Source of the DNA: Verrucomicrobiales bacterium
GTDB lineage: Bacteria; Verrucomicrobiota; Verrucomicrobiia; Verrucomicrobiales; SLCJ01
Reading direction: 5' to 3'
NCBI GenBank assembly: GCA_007125835.1
Contig: SLCJ01000152.1
Coordinates: forward strand, 1 to 14,596
DNA length: 14,596 bases
The translations under genes were made by a program, and so were the position numbers. The notes under the pieces were generated by a model. The model ran no database searches, had not been told where the DNA came from, and saw only the letters and a list, made by a program, of their open reading frames with translations. Shown here piece by piece: positions 1 to 6,343 of this stretch. Within the stretch, counting starts at the first letter, position 1. Each line of letters opens with the position of its first letter.

Positions 1-17
1 AAAACAAAACCTGAAAC

Positions 18-578
18 ATGAATACAAACACGATCACCGGTGCCGCGCGCGGCTTCCGTGTCGCTCTGGCCGCCATGGTCGGAGCGGTCGGGCTCGCCGT
101 CGCGGCTCCTGCGAATGAAACGGTTGTGGTTCATGCTCTCAAGGCGTCCGGCAGCGGCTGAGGCGTCGATCGCAGGGTCCGTGCGGCCCTGGACGACATA
201 GAGGGCATTGACAAGCTGTTTATCACTGGCACCAATGCCTGGTTCTCCCTCAAGGAAGGAGCCAGCCTCACCGAAGAACAAGCCAAAGCGGCCGTCGAAG
301 GCCAACGCCTCGGCTTTGTCTCCTTCGGCGAGATGGAACTCCCCGCCTCCGCCTCCGCTTGGGTCATCCCCAGCGGCTTTGGATGAGCGGACGACTCAAT
401 CAAGGCCAGTTCGGCCTTGCAGGAAGTCGAGGGCATCAACGCCGCCTTCATCGACAACCAGCGCATGGTTCTCTTTGTGGCGACGGAGGAACCACCTCTG
501 GATGCTCTCAATGCCGCCCTTGAGGCACACAACAGAACAACCGAGGGAATCACCCGCGACGACTCCCTGCTCTTCTAA
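18..578 (+). CDS. Putative two-selenocysteine, exported tandem HMA-like domain protein (UGA recoded at codons 48 and 123)
   Basis: Read from ATG 18 to TAA 576-578, one frame gives 186 residues if the TGAs at 159-161 and 384-386 are read as selenocysteine. Residues 1 to about 32 look like a signal peptide (Arg11/Arg14, a hydrophobic VALAAMVGAVGLAVAA stretch, then an Ala-rich cleavage region), so the product should be periplasmic. Two repeats follow. Repeat 1 has GSG-U48 then a helix ending in DDIEGI. Repeat 2 has GFG-U123 then a helix ending in QEVEGI. The second matches the HMA pattern G-M-T-C-x-x-C...A-L-x-x-V-x-G-V column for column, with U at the first Cys and Asp at the second. Repeat 1 fits with a one-residue deletion. 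No Cys codon occurs in the frame. HMA domains bind soft metals such as Cu(I) or Hg(II); a selenol would bind these tightly, but the role here is inferred. The alternative is a pseudogene with two nonsense mutations. Matched UGA positions, uninterrupted coding on both sides and the two downstream hairpins argue against that. No clear ribosome binding site is visible in the 17 nt upstream. Confidence 0.8.
159..191 (+). promoter_or_regulatory. Candidate bacterial SECIS element 1 (UGA codon 48 plus downstream hairpin)
   Basis: The UGA at 159-161 is followed by a hairpin. CAGGG (173-177) pairs with CCCTG (187-191). U178 is left as a single bulge. CC (179-180) pairs with GG (185-186), leaving a GUGC tetraloop at 181-184. 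Nineteen nucleotides separate the UGA from the loop, inside the roughly 16-37 nt range known for bacterial SECIS. The bulged U below a short upper stem and a loop beginning GU resemble the E. coli fdhF element recognised by SelB. The structure was found by eye and no folding energy was calculated. Confidence 0.66.
384..419 (+). promoter_or_regulatory. Candidate bacterial SECIS element 2 (UGA codon 123 plus downstream hairpin)
   Basis: The UGA at 384-386 is followed by a perfect 7-bp stem, CAAGGCC (401-407) with GGCCTTG (413-419), and a five-base loop AGUUC (408-412). Twenty-one nucleotides lie between the UGA and the loop. G is the second loop base and is followed by U, as in element 1 and as the bacterial SECIS consensus requires (a G among the first two loop bases). 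Unlike element 1, no bulged U is present. Confidence 0.66.
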
Positions 579-616
579 GCAGGCGTCGCGGAATCGCTGA
601 TTCCCCAAAACCATGG

Positions 617-657
617 CCCCCGGGGGTGCGTTCCGCGCCCTCGGGGGTTTTCTTTTG
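617..657 (+). terminator. Strong Rho-independent terminator of the selenoprotein gene
   Basis: Bases 617-630 pair with 634-647 in a 14-bp GC-rich stem (two G-U wobbles) closed by a three-base loop (TTC, 631-633). A T-rich tract, TTTTCTTTT, follows at 648-656. It begins 39 nt after the TAA of the upstream gene. It ends just before the stop of the convergent oxidoreductase, so it separates the two genes. That a proper terminator follows 18..578 supports its being a functional gene. Confidence 0.88.
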
Positions 658-660
658 TAC

Positions 661-2070
661 CTACATCAAATCCTCGGCTGGATAGGTCCAGATCTCCGAC
701 AGCGTTGGATGGTAATGTGGGATGGACGCGAATTGCGCCGCCGTCGAACGGAAGTGCATCGCCACCACCACCTCGTGAATCAGATCCGACGCCGCCGGTC
801 CCACTACTGCCCCGCCGAGCAGCCTCCCGTCCGCGGCATCGGCGATGAGCTGCACACATCCGTGTGTCTCACCCATCACCATCGATTTACCGTGATCGTC
901 GAAGGGATAAGTCGCCACCCGCACATCATGCCCGGCGGCGCGCGCCTCGTCGGGAGTCAGCCCCACCGAGGCGAACTCGGGATGCGTGAACATGGCGAAA
1001 AGCTTCAGCCGGTAATCCATTTCCTCCATTTTCTCGTCCCCGCCGCCGCGCAACCTTACCGCCGCATTGCGCGCGGCCGCCTCGCCCTGCTCGATTGCCA
1101 GATGCACCACCTCGTAGGGGCCGCATGCATCGCCGGCGGCGAAAATGTGCCCCTGGCTGGTGCGCTGACGTGAATCGATGGCCGGCACCCCTTTTTCCAT
1201 GTTGACGCCCGCCTGTTCGAGCCCGAGCCCTTCCACCGCCGGCCGCCGCCCCAGCGCGCAGAGCAACTGCGCCGCCGCCACGCACTGCTCCCTCCCCTCG
1301 TGCTCGAAATGCACCTCCACCCCGCCCCCCTCCCGGCGCTCAACCCGCAGCAGCCGCGTGCCTGTCCGTAAATCCATCCCTCCCGCGCGCAGGGCCTCCT
1401 CCAGCACGGTGGCCATCTCTGGATCCTGACCACTCAACACATGGGCGCTGCGCTGGATCACCGTCGTCGGCACATCCAGCGCGTGGTGAAAATGGGCCAG
1501 TTCCAGCGCGATCGGCCCGCCGCCCAGCACGATCAGGCTTTCCGGAAGTTCCCTGGCATCCAGCACCTCATCGCTGCCCACATAGCCGGACTCCGCCAAG
1601 CCCGGCACGTCCGGGATTGAATTCACCGACCCGGTGGCAACCAAAAATGTATGTGCCGCCACACGCCGCGTGCCGCCATCCCGAAGCTCCACCTCCACCT
1701 CATCAGGTGAGACAAAAGCCGCCCGCCCGCGCACCAGGTCAAAAGCCCCCTTTTCCAACTGCCCGCGCCGATACGAGGCAAAATCCTCAATCAACCGCAG
1801 CTTCCGCTCGTGAATTTCCCCCCGCCGCACCTCCAGCCCCGAGGCCCGCAGCCCGAATTCGGACGCCCGCTTGAGCGTCAGATACCGGTTCGCCGACTCG
1901 ATCAGTGTCTTGCTCGGCATACACCCGCGCAGGATGCACAGCCCGCCCAATTCCTCCGCGCAATCGATCACCACCGTCTTCAACCCAAGCTCCGTCGCCG
2001 TCCGCGCCGCCGCGTAGCCCGCACTGCCGCCGCCGATCACCGCAAAATCATAGCTGTTCTCTGTCTTCAT
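661..2070 (-). CDS. Class I pyridine nucleotide-disulfide oxidoreductase (dihydrolipoyl dehydrogenase / mercuric reductase-like)
   Basis: This is a 469-residue FAD-dependent, NAD(P)H-linked disulfide oxidoreductase, full length for the lipoamide dehydrogenase/glutathione reductase family. Visible elements are the N-terminal FAD-binding VIGGGSAGYAA (residues 11-21), the redox-active pair Cys45/Cys50 in GGLCILRGCMPSK, the NAD(P)-binding VLGGGPIALELA (181-192), the second FAD motif AAGDA (311-315), and the C-terminal HYHPTLSE (452-459) supplying the catalytic His-Glu pair of the partner subunit. It lacks the C-terminal vicinal Cys pair and the N-terminal HMA domain of true MerA, so mercury reduction is not supported. 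The ILRGC variant differs from the usual GGTCLNVGC of LpdA, and no 2-oxoacid dehydrogenase genes lie nearby, so the substrate is uncertain. I chose the ATG at 2068-2070 because it places the FAD motif at the usual distance; upstream in-frame sequence to 2127 looks non-coding. It converges on the HMA-like selenoprotein gene. Confidence 0.88.
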   Translation of the reverse strand: MKTENSYDFAVIGGGSAGYAAARTATELGLKTVVIDCAEELGGLCILRGCMPSKTLIESANRYLTLKRASEFGLRASGLEVRRGEIHERKLRLIEDFASYRRGQLEKGAFDLVRGRAAFVSPDEVEVELRDGGTRRVAAHTFLVATGSVNSIPDVPGLAESGYVGSDEVLDARELPESLIVLGGGPIALELAHFHHALDVPTTVIQRSAHVLSGQDPEMATVLEEALRAGGMDLRTGTRLLRVERREGGGVEVHFEHEGREQCVAAAQLLCALGRRPAVEGLGLEQAGVNMEKGVPAIDSRQRTSQGHIFAAGDACGPYEVVHLAIEQGEAAARNAAVRLRGGGDEKMEEMDYRLKLFAMFTHPEFASVGLTPDEARAAGHDVRVATYPFDDHGKSMVMGETHGCVQLIADAADGRLLGGAVVGPAASDLIHEVVVAMHFRSTAAQFASIPHYHPTLSEIWTYPAEDLM

Positions 2071-2319
2071 ACTCACTTGATTGATGGTTGTGGAAACAGC
2101 CGCCAAAGGACCGCTGCCATGCACCACCTTCGGCTCCCCGAATCATCGGGTCAAGCCGCAGGCCACATGCACCACCGCACGGCAGCCGGACATCCCGGCT
2201 CGTACTCGAATCTGATCGGGCTGCAAAATCTCCTCAGCGCCCTTGCAAGACTCGATGCCCATGCACCACCGGGGACCCGAGCCACCCCTCTCATCGCTGA
2301 GCCAATTTTCGCAACCAGC
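2071..2319. other. Intergenic stretch upstream of the oxidoreductase and tRNA gene
   Basis: Together with the tRNA promoter and leader, this makes a gene-free interval of just over 300 nt. It should hold the minus-strand promoter of the oxidoreductase, but I see no convincing -35/-10 pair. Short open frames here have no recognisable protein features. Confidence 0.4.
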
Positions 2320-2348
2320 TTGACAAGTTGCCGCCACAGGCATAAGCT
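2320..2348 (+). promoter_or_regulatory. Putative sigma70-type promoter of tRNA-Met
   Basis: A perfect TTGACA sits at 2320-2325. After a 17-nt spacer comes TAAGCT (2343-2348), a weak match to TATAAT. Transcription would begin near 2355, about 38 nt before the tRNA. The -35 box is convincing and the -10 box is not. Confidence 0.45.
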
Positions 2349-2361
2349 TGTTGCCCGTTTT

Positions 2362-2382
2362 CCGCTTGTGTGGCGCAAGCGG
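2362..2382 (+). other. Hairpin in the tRNA 5' leader
   Basis: CCGCTTG (2362-2368) pairs perfectly with CAAGCGG (2376-2382) around a 7-nt loop, ending 10 nt before the mature tRNA 5' end. There is no T-tract, so it is unlikely to be a terminator. It may fold in the precursor before RNase P cleavage. Confidence 0.4.
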
Positions 2383-2392
2383 GGAGGAAGTC

Positions 2393-2467
<75 letters not shown>

Positions 2468-2577
2468 GCTTTGCCGCCGATAAAACGTGCCCGCCACCAG
2501 CCCCACACCCGCAGCTCTGGAGCTGGCCCCCGCGAAAAATCAAAGAATCCGCCGCCTGGCGACGTTATCACTGGAAC

Positions 2578-3576
2578 ATGAGCAGAAGCACACAGCGAAA
2601 ATTTTCCCGCCATCCGGTGGTCGTCGTGGCCTGCAGCCTGCTCGCACTGGCCGCGCCTGTCGACAAGGCCTGGGCCACATCCGGGGAAGCTGGGGATGCG
2701 GAAGTTGGGGAGGAACAAGATCCCTTTGAGGTGTTGCCGCCCGCCGCCGACGAGGAAGCCACCGCACCGGAAGTCGAGCAAATCGACGAAAACACCTACC
2801 GCATCGGCTTGGTCACGCTCGATTCCCGCAGCCGTGAGATTTCCTTTCCCGGCTGGGTGAACATGGCCCAGGGATTGATCGAGTTTCCGATCGTCCACCG
2901 CAACGGCCGAGTGCATGAGGCTATTTTCGCCACCGATGCACTGCCGCTGCACATCGAAACCGCCCTGCGCCTGCTTCGCTACGAGCCTTCGCAGGAAATT
3001 TTCGGCACATTCCCGGATGTCGATCCGGAAAATCCACCACCGTGGAATGAGTGGCCAGATCCTGTCTACCCGGACCCGAACCCGAATTCGCACGTCCAAG
3101 CCTACGCCCAATGGCAGAACGCCGCCGGGCAGACCATTGAAACAGATATCCGTGAAATGAACGTCCGCTGGTCCGAAGACATGCAGGACCCATCCGAAGT
3201 TCCACCCGAGCCCACCCGCCTCAACGACAAGGCCAGCCATTGGGTCTTCAATGGCAGCCGCGCCCGACTCTCCACCCGGGTTCCCGAATTGTGTGGCGCG
3301 ATCCTCGGCATACGCCCCGAATTCGAATGCTCGATCAACACCCTGCCCGGTGAAGAAATCCACCACTTTACTTGGGTGGCCGACCCCGCCCGCATCCCAC
3401 CTGCGGACATGCCCGTAACACTTGTGATAAGGCCAGCTCAAGGCAACACAGGTGGCGGAACCGCCGCCCCAACCGAAAACGCCTCCCATCCAGGCCTTCA
3501 CACCTCTGAACCCAAAACCCCAGGAAACTCTGAGGTAAACCTCCCCCCGGAAACCAAACCAGAACAGGAACCATGA
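2578..3576 (+). CDS. Exported YdjY-domain protein
   Basis: This 332-residue protein starts at ATG 2578, which is preferred because it opens directly into a signal peptide: basic RSTQRKFSRH, hydrophobic VVVVACSLLALAA, and a likely cut after AWA near residue 33. Longer in-frame starts would run through the tRNA. An acidic linker follows (about 36-70). Residues about 74-135 (YRIGLVTLDSRSREISFPGW, then GLIEFPIVHRNGRVHEAIFATDALPLHIETAL) match the YdjY domain. YdjY is a family of unknown biochemical function, frequent in Planctomycetota and Verrucomicrobiota. Residues 170-285 look like further beta-rich domain sequence, and the tail (287-332) is low-complexity, rich in Pro, Gly, Thr and Glu. Its stop overlaps the next gene's start by ATGA, so the two products are probably made together and both act outside the cytoplasm. 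No good ribosome binding site precedes the start. Confidence 0.83.
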   Translation: MSRSTQRKFSRHPVVVVACSLLALAAPVDKAWATSGEAGDAEVGEEQDPFEVLPPAADEEATAPEVEQIDENTYRIGLVTLDSRSREISFPGWVNMAQGLIEFPIVHRNGRVHEAIFATDALPLHIETALRLLRYEPSQEIFGTFPDVDPENPPPWNEWPDPVYPDPNPNSHVQAYAQWQNAAGQTIETDIREMNVRWSEDMQDPSEVPPEPTRLNDKASHWVFNGSRARLSTRVPELCGAILGIRPEFECSINTLPGEEIHHFTWVADPARIPPADMPVTLVIRPAQGNTGGGTAAPTENASHPGLHTSEPKTPGNSEVNLPPETKPEQEP

Positions 3577-4766
3577 AAAACACCCTCCCCTTTCTTCTCT
3601 CCCTGGCGCTCGCTGCGACAGGCGCCGCCGCCGAAACAACCGGTGAACCAGAACTCCTGCCCGGCGAAACCCCGGAAGACCGCGCCCGCAACATTTCCCT
3701 CAAACTTGAAATCGAGCGCAGCATTGAGCGCGGCGTGGGCTTCCTCGAGGCAATCCAATCCGAAGATGGCTCATGGGGCAACATGCCCCTGCCCGCACTG
3801 ACCGCCCTGCCCGCCCACGCCATCCTCGGAGACCCAAGATTCCGGCGCGGCGAAGGAGTGGAAGTGCCCGACTCCGCACGCAAGGCCCTCGACCTCGTCC
3901 TCTCCCACCAGCAAGAAAGCGGCGGCATCTACACCCGCGGCCTCGCCAGCTACAACACGTCCATCGCTATCATGGCACTGCTCGCCGCCGACGACCCCGC
4001 CTACCACGACGCCATCCGCACCGCTCGCGCCTTCCTCGTCCAACAGCAGAACTGGATTGGGGAACCAGGCGACACCAGCGACCCGGTCTCCGGCGGCATT
4101 GGCTATGGCAATTCGCTGCCACACTCCGACCTTTCCAACACCCACCTCGCCCTGGAAGCCCTCTACCACTCAAGAGTGCTCGTCGAGGACGAAGGCCCGG
4201 ACACACCGGATCTCGACTGGGACGCCGCCCTCACCTTCATCTCACGCACCCAAAACCTGCCCGAAACCAACGACCAACCCTGGGCCTCAGACATCGAATC
4301 CGAGCGCGGCGGATTTATCTACACCCCGGTCGAATCAAAAGCAGGCGAATTCACTCTGCCAGGAGGCGGCACCGGCCTCCGCTCCTACGGCAGCATGACC
4401 TACTCTGGCCTGCTCAGCCTCATCTACGCCGATGTGGACTCCGACGACCCACGCGTGATCGCCGCCAAGGAGTGGCTCGAACGCCACTACAGCCTCGACG
4501 AAAACCCACGCCTTGGCTACCAAGGGCTATTCTACTATTTCCACACCATGGCCAAGGCCCTCACCGCAGCCGGTGTTCGCGAACTGAACACCGCCGACGG
4601 CCGCTCCGTGGATTGGAAACAAGAACTGGCCCTGCGCCTGTTCGACCTGCAACGGACCGACGGATCATGGGTCAACGAGGGCTCCGCCCGCTGGATGGAG
4701 GACGACGGCTCGCTCGTCACCGCCTATGCCCTGCTCACTCTGCAACACATCTACTACAACCTCTGA
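3573..4766 (+). CDS. Exported prenyltransferase/squalene-cyclase-repeat (alpha/alpha toroid) protein
   Basis: The product has 397 residues with a clear signal peptide (MKNTLPFLLSLALAATGAAA, cut near residue 20). The mature part carries QW-type repeat motifs typical of alpha/alpha toroids: QSEDGSW at 62-68, a QQESGGIYT segment near 113-121, and QRTDGSW at 360-366 followed by a terminal helix, TAYALLTLQHIY. The family (prenyltransferase and squalene oxidase repeats) includes squalene-hopene cyclases and protein prenyltransferase beta subunits, but also many exported proteins of unknown function in Planctomycetota and Verrucomicrobiota. I see no DxDD cyclase acid motif (the nearest is DVDSDD at 287-292), the chain is much shorter than a hopene cyclase (about 630), and export argues against cytosolic terpene chemistry. 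A binding or structural role is more likely. The ATGA overlap with the YdjY-domain gene indicates translational coupling. Confidence 0.83.
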   Translation: MKNTLPFLLSLALAATGAAAETTGEPELLPGETPEDRARNISLKLEIERSIERGVGFLEAIQSEDGSWGNMPLPALTALPAHAILGDPRFRRGEGVEVPDSARKALDLVLSHQQESGGIYTRGLASYNTSIAIMALLAADDPAYHDAIRTARAFLVQQQNWIGEPGDTSDPVSGGIGYGNSLPHSDLSNTHLALEALYHSRVLVEDEGPDTPDLDWDAALTFISRTQNLPETNDQPWASDIESERGGFIYTPVESKAGEFTLPGGGTGLRSYGSMTYSGLLSLIYADVDSDDPRVIAAKEWLERHYSLDENPRLGYQGLFYYFHTMAKALTAAGVRELNTADGRSVDWKQELALRLFDLQRTDGSWVNEGSARWMEDDGSLVTAYALLTLQHIYYNL

Positions 4767-4776
4767 TCACGGCACA

Positions 4777-4804
4777 CCTGTCTCCGGCTCCCACCGGAAA
4801 CAGG
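4777..4804 (+). terminator. Hairpin after the toroid-protein gene (possible terminator)
   Basis: CCTGT (4777-4781) pairs with ACAGG (4800-4804), and TCCGG (4783-4787) with CCGGA (4794-4798), around a 6-nt loop with one C/A mismatch. It starts 10 nt after the stop codon. No T-tract follows, so termination would need Rho or another factor. Confidence 0.35.
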
Positions 4805-4860
4805 CGGTCGAGCCGAGCGCACTTGCATCAACGCCCAACGTGCCGGACTGTAGGCCCATA

Positions 4861-5325
4861 ATGTCCCGGCTCGACATCCCCAGATATGCCATGGCCCTCG
4901 CCCACGTCGCCTCCCTCCGCTCGGAAGATCCCTTCCGCAAGGTGGGGGCCGTTGCCCTCGACTGGGAAAACCGCGTGATCGGCACCGCCTACAACGGCCT
5001 CGCCCCGAAATTCGACGCCCCTCCGGGCTTCTGGGACGACCGCGAACGCCGCCGCAAATTCATGCTCCATGCCGAGGTCAATCTCTGCTCACTTTTCCGG
5101 CGCGGAGAAGCCCGCCTCGTCGCCGTCACCACCAAGCCCTGCACCTCCTGCATGCAGATGCTCTGCGCATACGGGATTTGCGAAATCCACTACGACGAAG
5201 ATTACCCCGATTCCGATGCCGACGATCTCGCCGCCCTCTACGGCATACGCCTCGAAAGGATAAGCGATTTCCCACGCGCCGGAGCCACCCCCCCAGTCGA
5301 GCCTCACCTGCTCGTCTCTTCCTGA
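4861..5325 (+). CDS. dCMP deaminase-family cytidine/deoxycytidylate deaminase
   Basis: This 154-residue protein has the zinc signature of the CDA/dCMP deaminase superfamily. HAEVN supplies His70 and catalytic Glu72, and PCTSCM supplies Cys94 and Cys97. N-terminal features (SLRSEDPFRKVGAVA, then GTAYNGLAP) match the ComEB/dCMP deaminase family, which converts dCMP to dUMP for thymidylate synthesis in the cytoplasm. I started at ATG 4861 because the protein aligns with the family from there; the in-frame extension to 4726 overlaps the previous gene and looks non-coding. The C-terminus (about 139-154) is a short low-complexity tail. No strong ribosome binding site is visible. Related ComE-like deaminases with other substrates are possible. 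Confidence 0.86.
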   Translation: MSRLDIPRYAMALAHVASLRSEDPFRKVGAVALDWENRVIGTAYNGLAPKFDAPPGFWDDRERRRKFMLHAEVNLCSLFRRGEARLVAVTTKPCTSCMQMLCAYGICEIHYDEDYPDSDADDLAALYGIRLERISDFPRAGATPPVEPHLLVSS

Positions 5326-5362
5326 AACAAGGCACCCACCGCCCGCCCAATCCACCTTCCCC

Positions 5363-6343
5363 ATGCGAATCACATCACGATCCCTCCTCTTGTGCGGCAG
5401 CTTCCTCGCCGCGCTCGCGATGCCCAGCCCCTCCCCCGGCGCACCCCGGGAAATCAACGCCGTCGCCGCCACCGTCAACGGGCGAGTCGTCACCGAATCC
5501 GAAGTGCGGCTGATGATGGCAGGAGCCGAAAATATGCTCCGCGCTGAATTCTCCGGAGCCGAACTCGAACGCAGACTCAAGGAAGCCCGCGAGGGCGTGC
5601 TCCAGGACTTGATCGACCGCGAGATCATTCTCGGCGAGTTCGAGGGGTCCGGCGGCTCCATCAGCGAGGAATACATCGACCAGGAAATCGACAACATCAT
5701 CCGCCGCGACTTCGACGGCGACCGCCAGCTTTTCTTCGAACATCTGCGCCGCGGCGGCATCACCAACCGCAAATTCCGGGAAATCACCCGCAAATCCATC
5801 ACCGTCCAAGCCCTGCGCGGCCAGGCCCTGCGCAACCTCCCCCCTCCACGCCCCGACGAAGTGCGCGCCGCCTACGACGAAATGGCAAAACAGTTTCGCA
5901 ACGAAGGCGGCACCATCCAATACCGCAAGATTTTCATCCCCCGCGGCTCCGCCACCGCCTCCGAAGCCGAACAACGCGAACTCGCCCGCGAAATCCGCAC
6001 CCAGCTCCTCCAAGGCGCCGATTTCGCCAGCCTCGCCCGCCAATACTCCCGCGACGCCCGCGCCGACGCCGGCGGCGAATGGCCTGTGATGGAACGCCGC
6101 TTCCTGCGCCGCGACCTCGCCGACGCCGCCTTCGCCACCCCTGTGGGAGAGCTGTCGCCCCTTGTCGAAGACGAAAGCGGCTGGCACATCATCCTCGTCG
6201 AGGCCAAGGAAACCGCCAATCCTCCCCCCTTCGAAGAACTTCGCGAACAGGCCGCACGCCTGGCCGAAAACCGCAACCGCGCCGCCGCCAACGAAAAATG
6301 GATCGGCCACCTGCGCGAAAAGGCCGTCATCAAACGCTTCTGA
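5363..6343 (+). CDS. SurA/PpiC-type peptidyl-prolyl isomerase, periplasmic chaperone
   Basis: The product has 326 residues with a signal peptide (about 1-27, ending SPGAPR). A SurA N-terminal-like domain begins INAVAATVNGRVVTESEVRL (31-50) and continues through a helical segment with LIDREIILGEF. A single parvulin (PpiC) rotamase domain covers roughly 185-282, with YRKIFIPRG, LLQGADFASLARQYSRD, GGEW and the closing GWHIILVEA. SurA-type proteins assist folding of outer-membrane proteins in the periplasm, which implies a diderm cell. E. coli SurA has two parvulin domains and about 428 residues; this one has one, like many SurA-like proteins outside Proteobacteria. Its last 14 bases overlap the 3' end of the convergent HAD phosphatase gene. 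Confidence 0.88.
   Translation: MRITSRSLLLCGSFLAALAMPSPSPGAPREINAVAATVNGRVVTESEVRLMMAGAENMLRAEFSGAELERRLKEAREGVLQDLIDREIILGEFEGSGGSISEEYIDQEIDNIIRRDFDGDRQLFFEHLRRGGITNRKFREITRKSITVQALRGQALRNLPPPRPDEVRAAYDEMAKQFRNEGGTIQYRKIFIPRGSATASEAEQRELAREIRTQLLQGADFASLARQYSRDARADAGGEWPVMERRFLRRDLADAAFATPVGELSPLVEDESGWHIILVEAKETANPPPFEELREQAARLAENRNRAAANEKWIGHLREKAVIKRF

Noticed and set aside
18..578. Reading 18..578 as a pseudogene with two nonsense mutations
   Set aside because: Both stops are TGA, both lie at the same column of two internal repeats where HMA has a metal-binding Cys, each is followed by a SECIS-like hairpin, and the rest of the frame and the terminator are intact. It remains the main alternative.
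208..600. A 130-codon plus-strand frame overlapping the selenoprotein region, and minus-strand frames at 131-553 and 396-614
   Set aside because: Their translations are Ser/Pro/Arg-rich shadow sequence without domains. The recoded frame explains the region far better.
661..2070. Calling the oxidoreductase merA
   Set aside because: It has no N-terminal HMA domain and no C-terminal vicinal Cys pair, and it ends in an Lpd-type HPTLSE segment.
2071..2127. N-terminal extension of the oxidoreductase
   Set aside because: The family fold starts at YDFAVIGGG; the extra 19 residues are not protein-family-like.
3573..4766. Calling the toroid protein a squalene-hopene cyclase
   Set aside because: It is too short, is exported and has no DxDD motif at the expected place.
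4726..4860. Upstream start for the dCMP deaminase-like gene
   Set aside because: It overlaps the toroid-protein gene and adds 45 residues of non-family sequence.
5375..6310. 311-codon minus-strand frame opposite the SurA-like gene
   Set aside because: It is an antisense shadow; the opposite strand has a signal peptide and a full PpiC domain.
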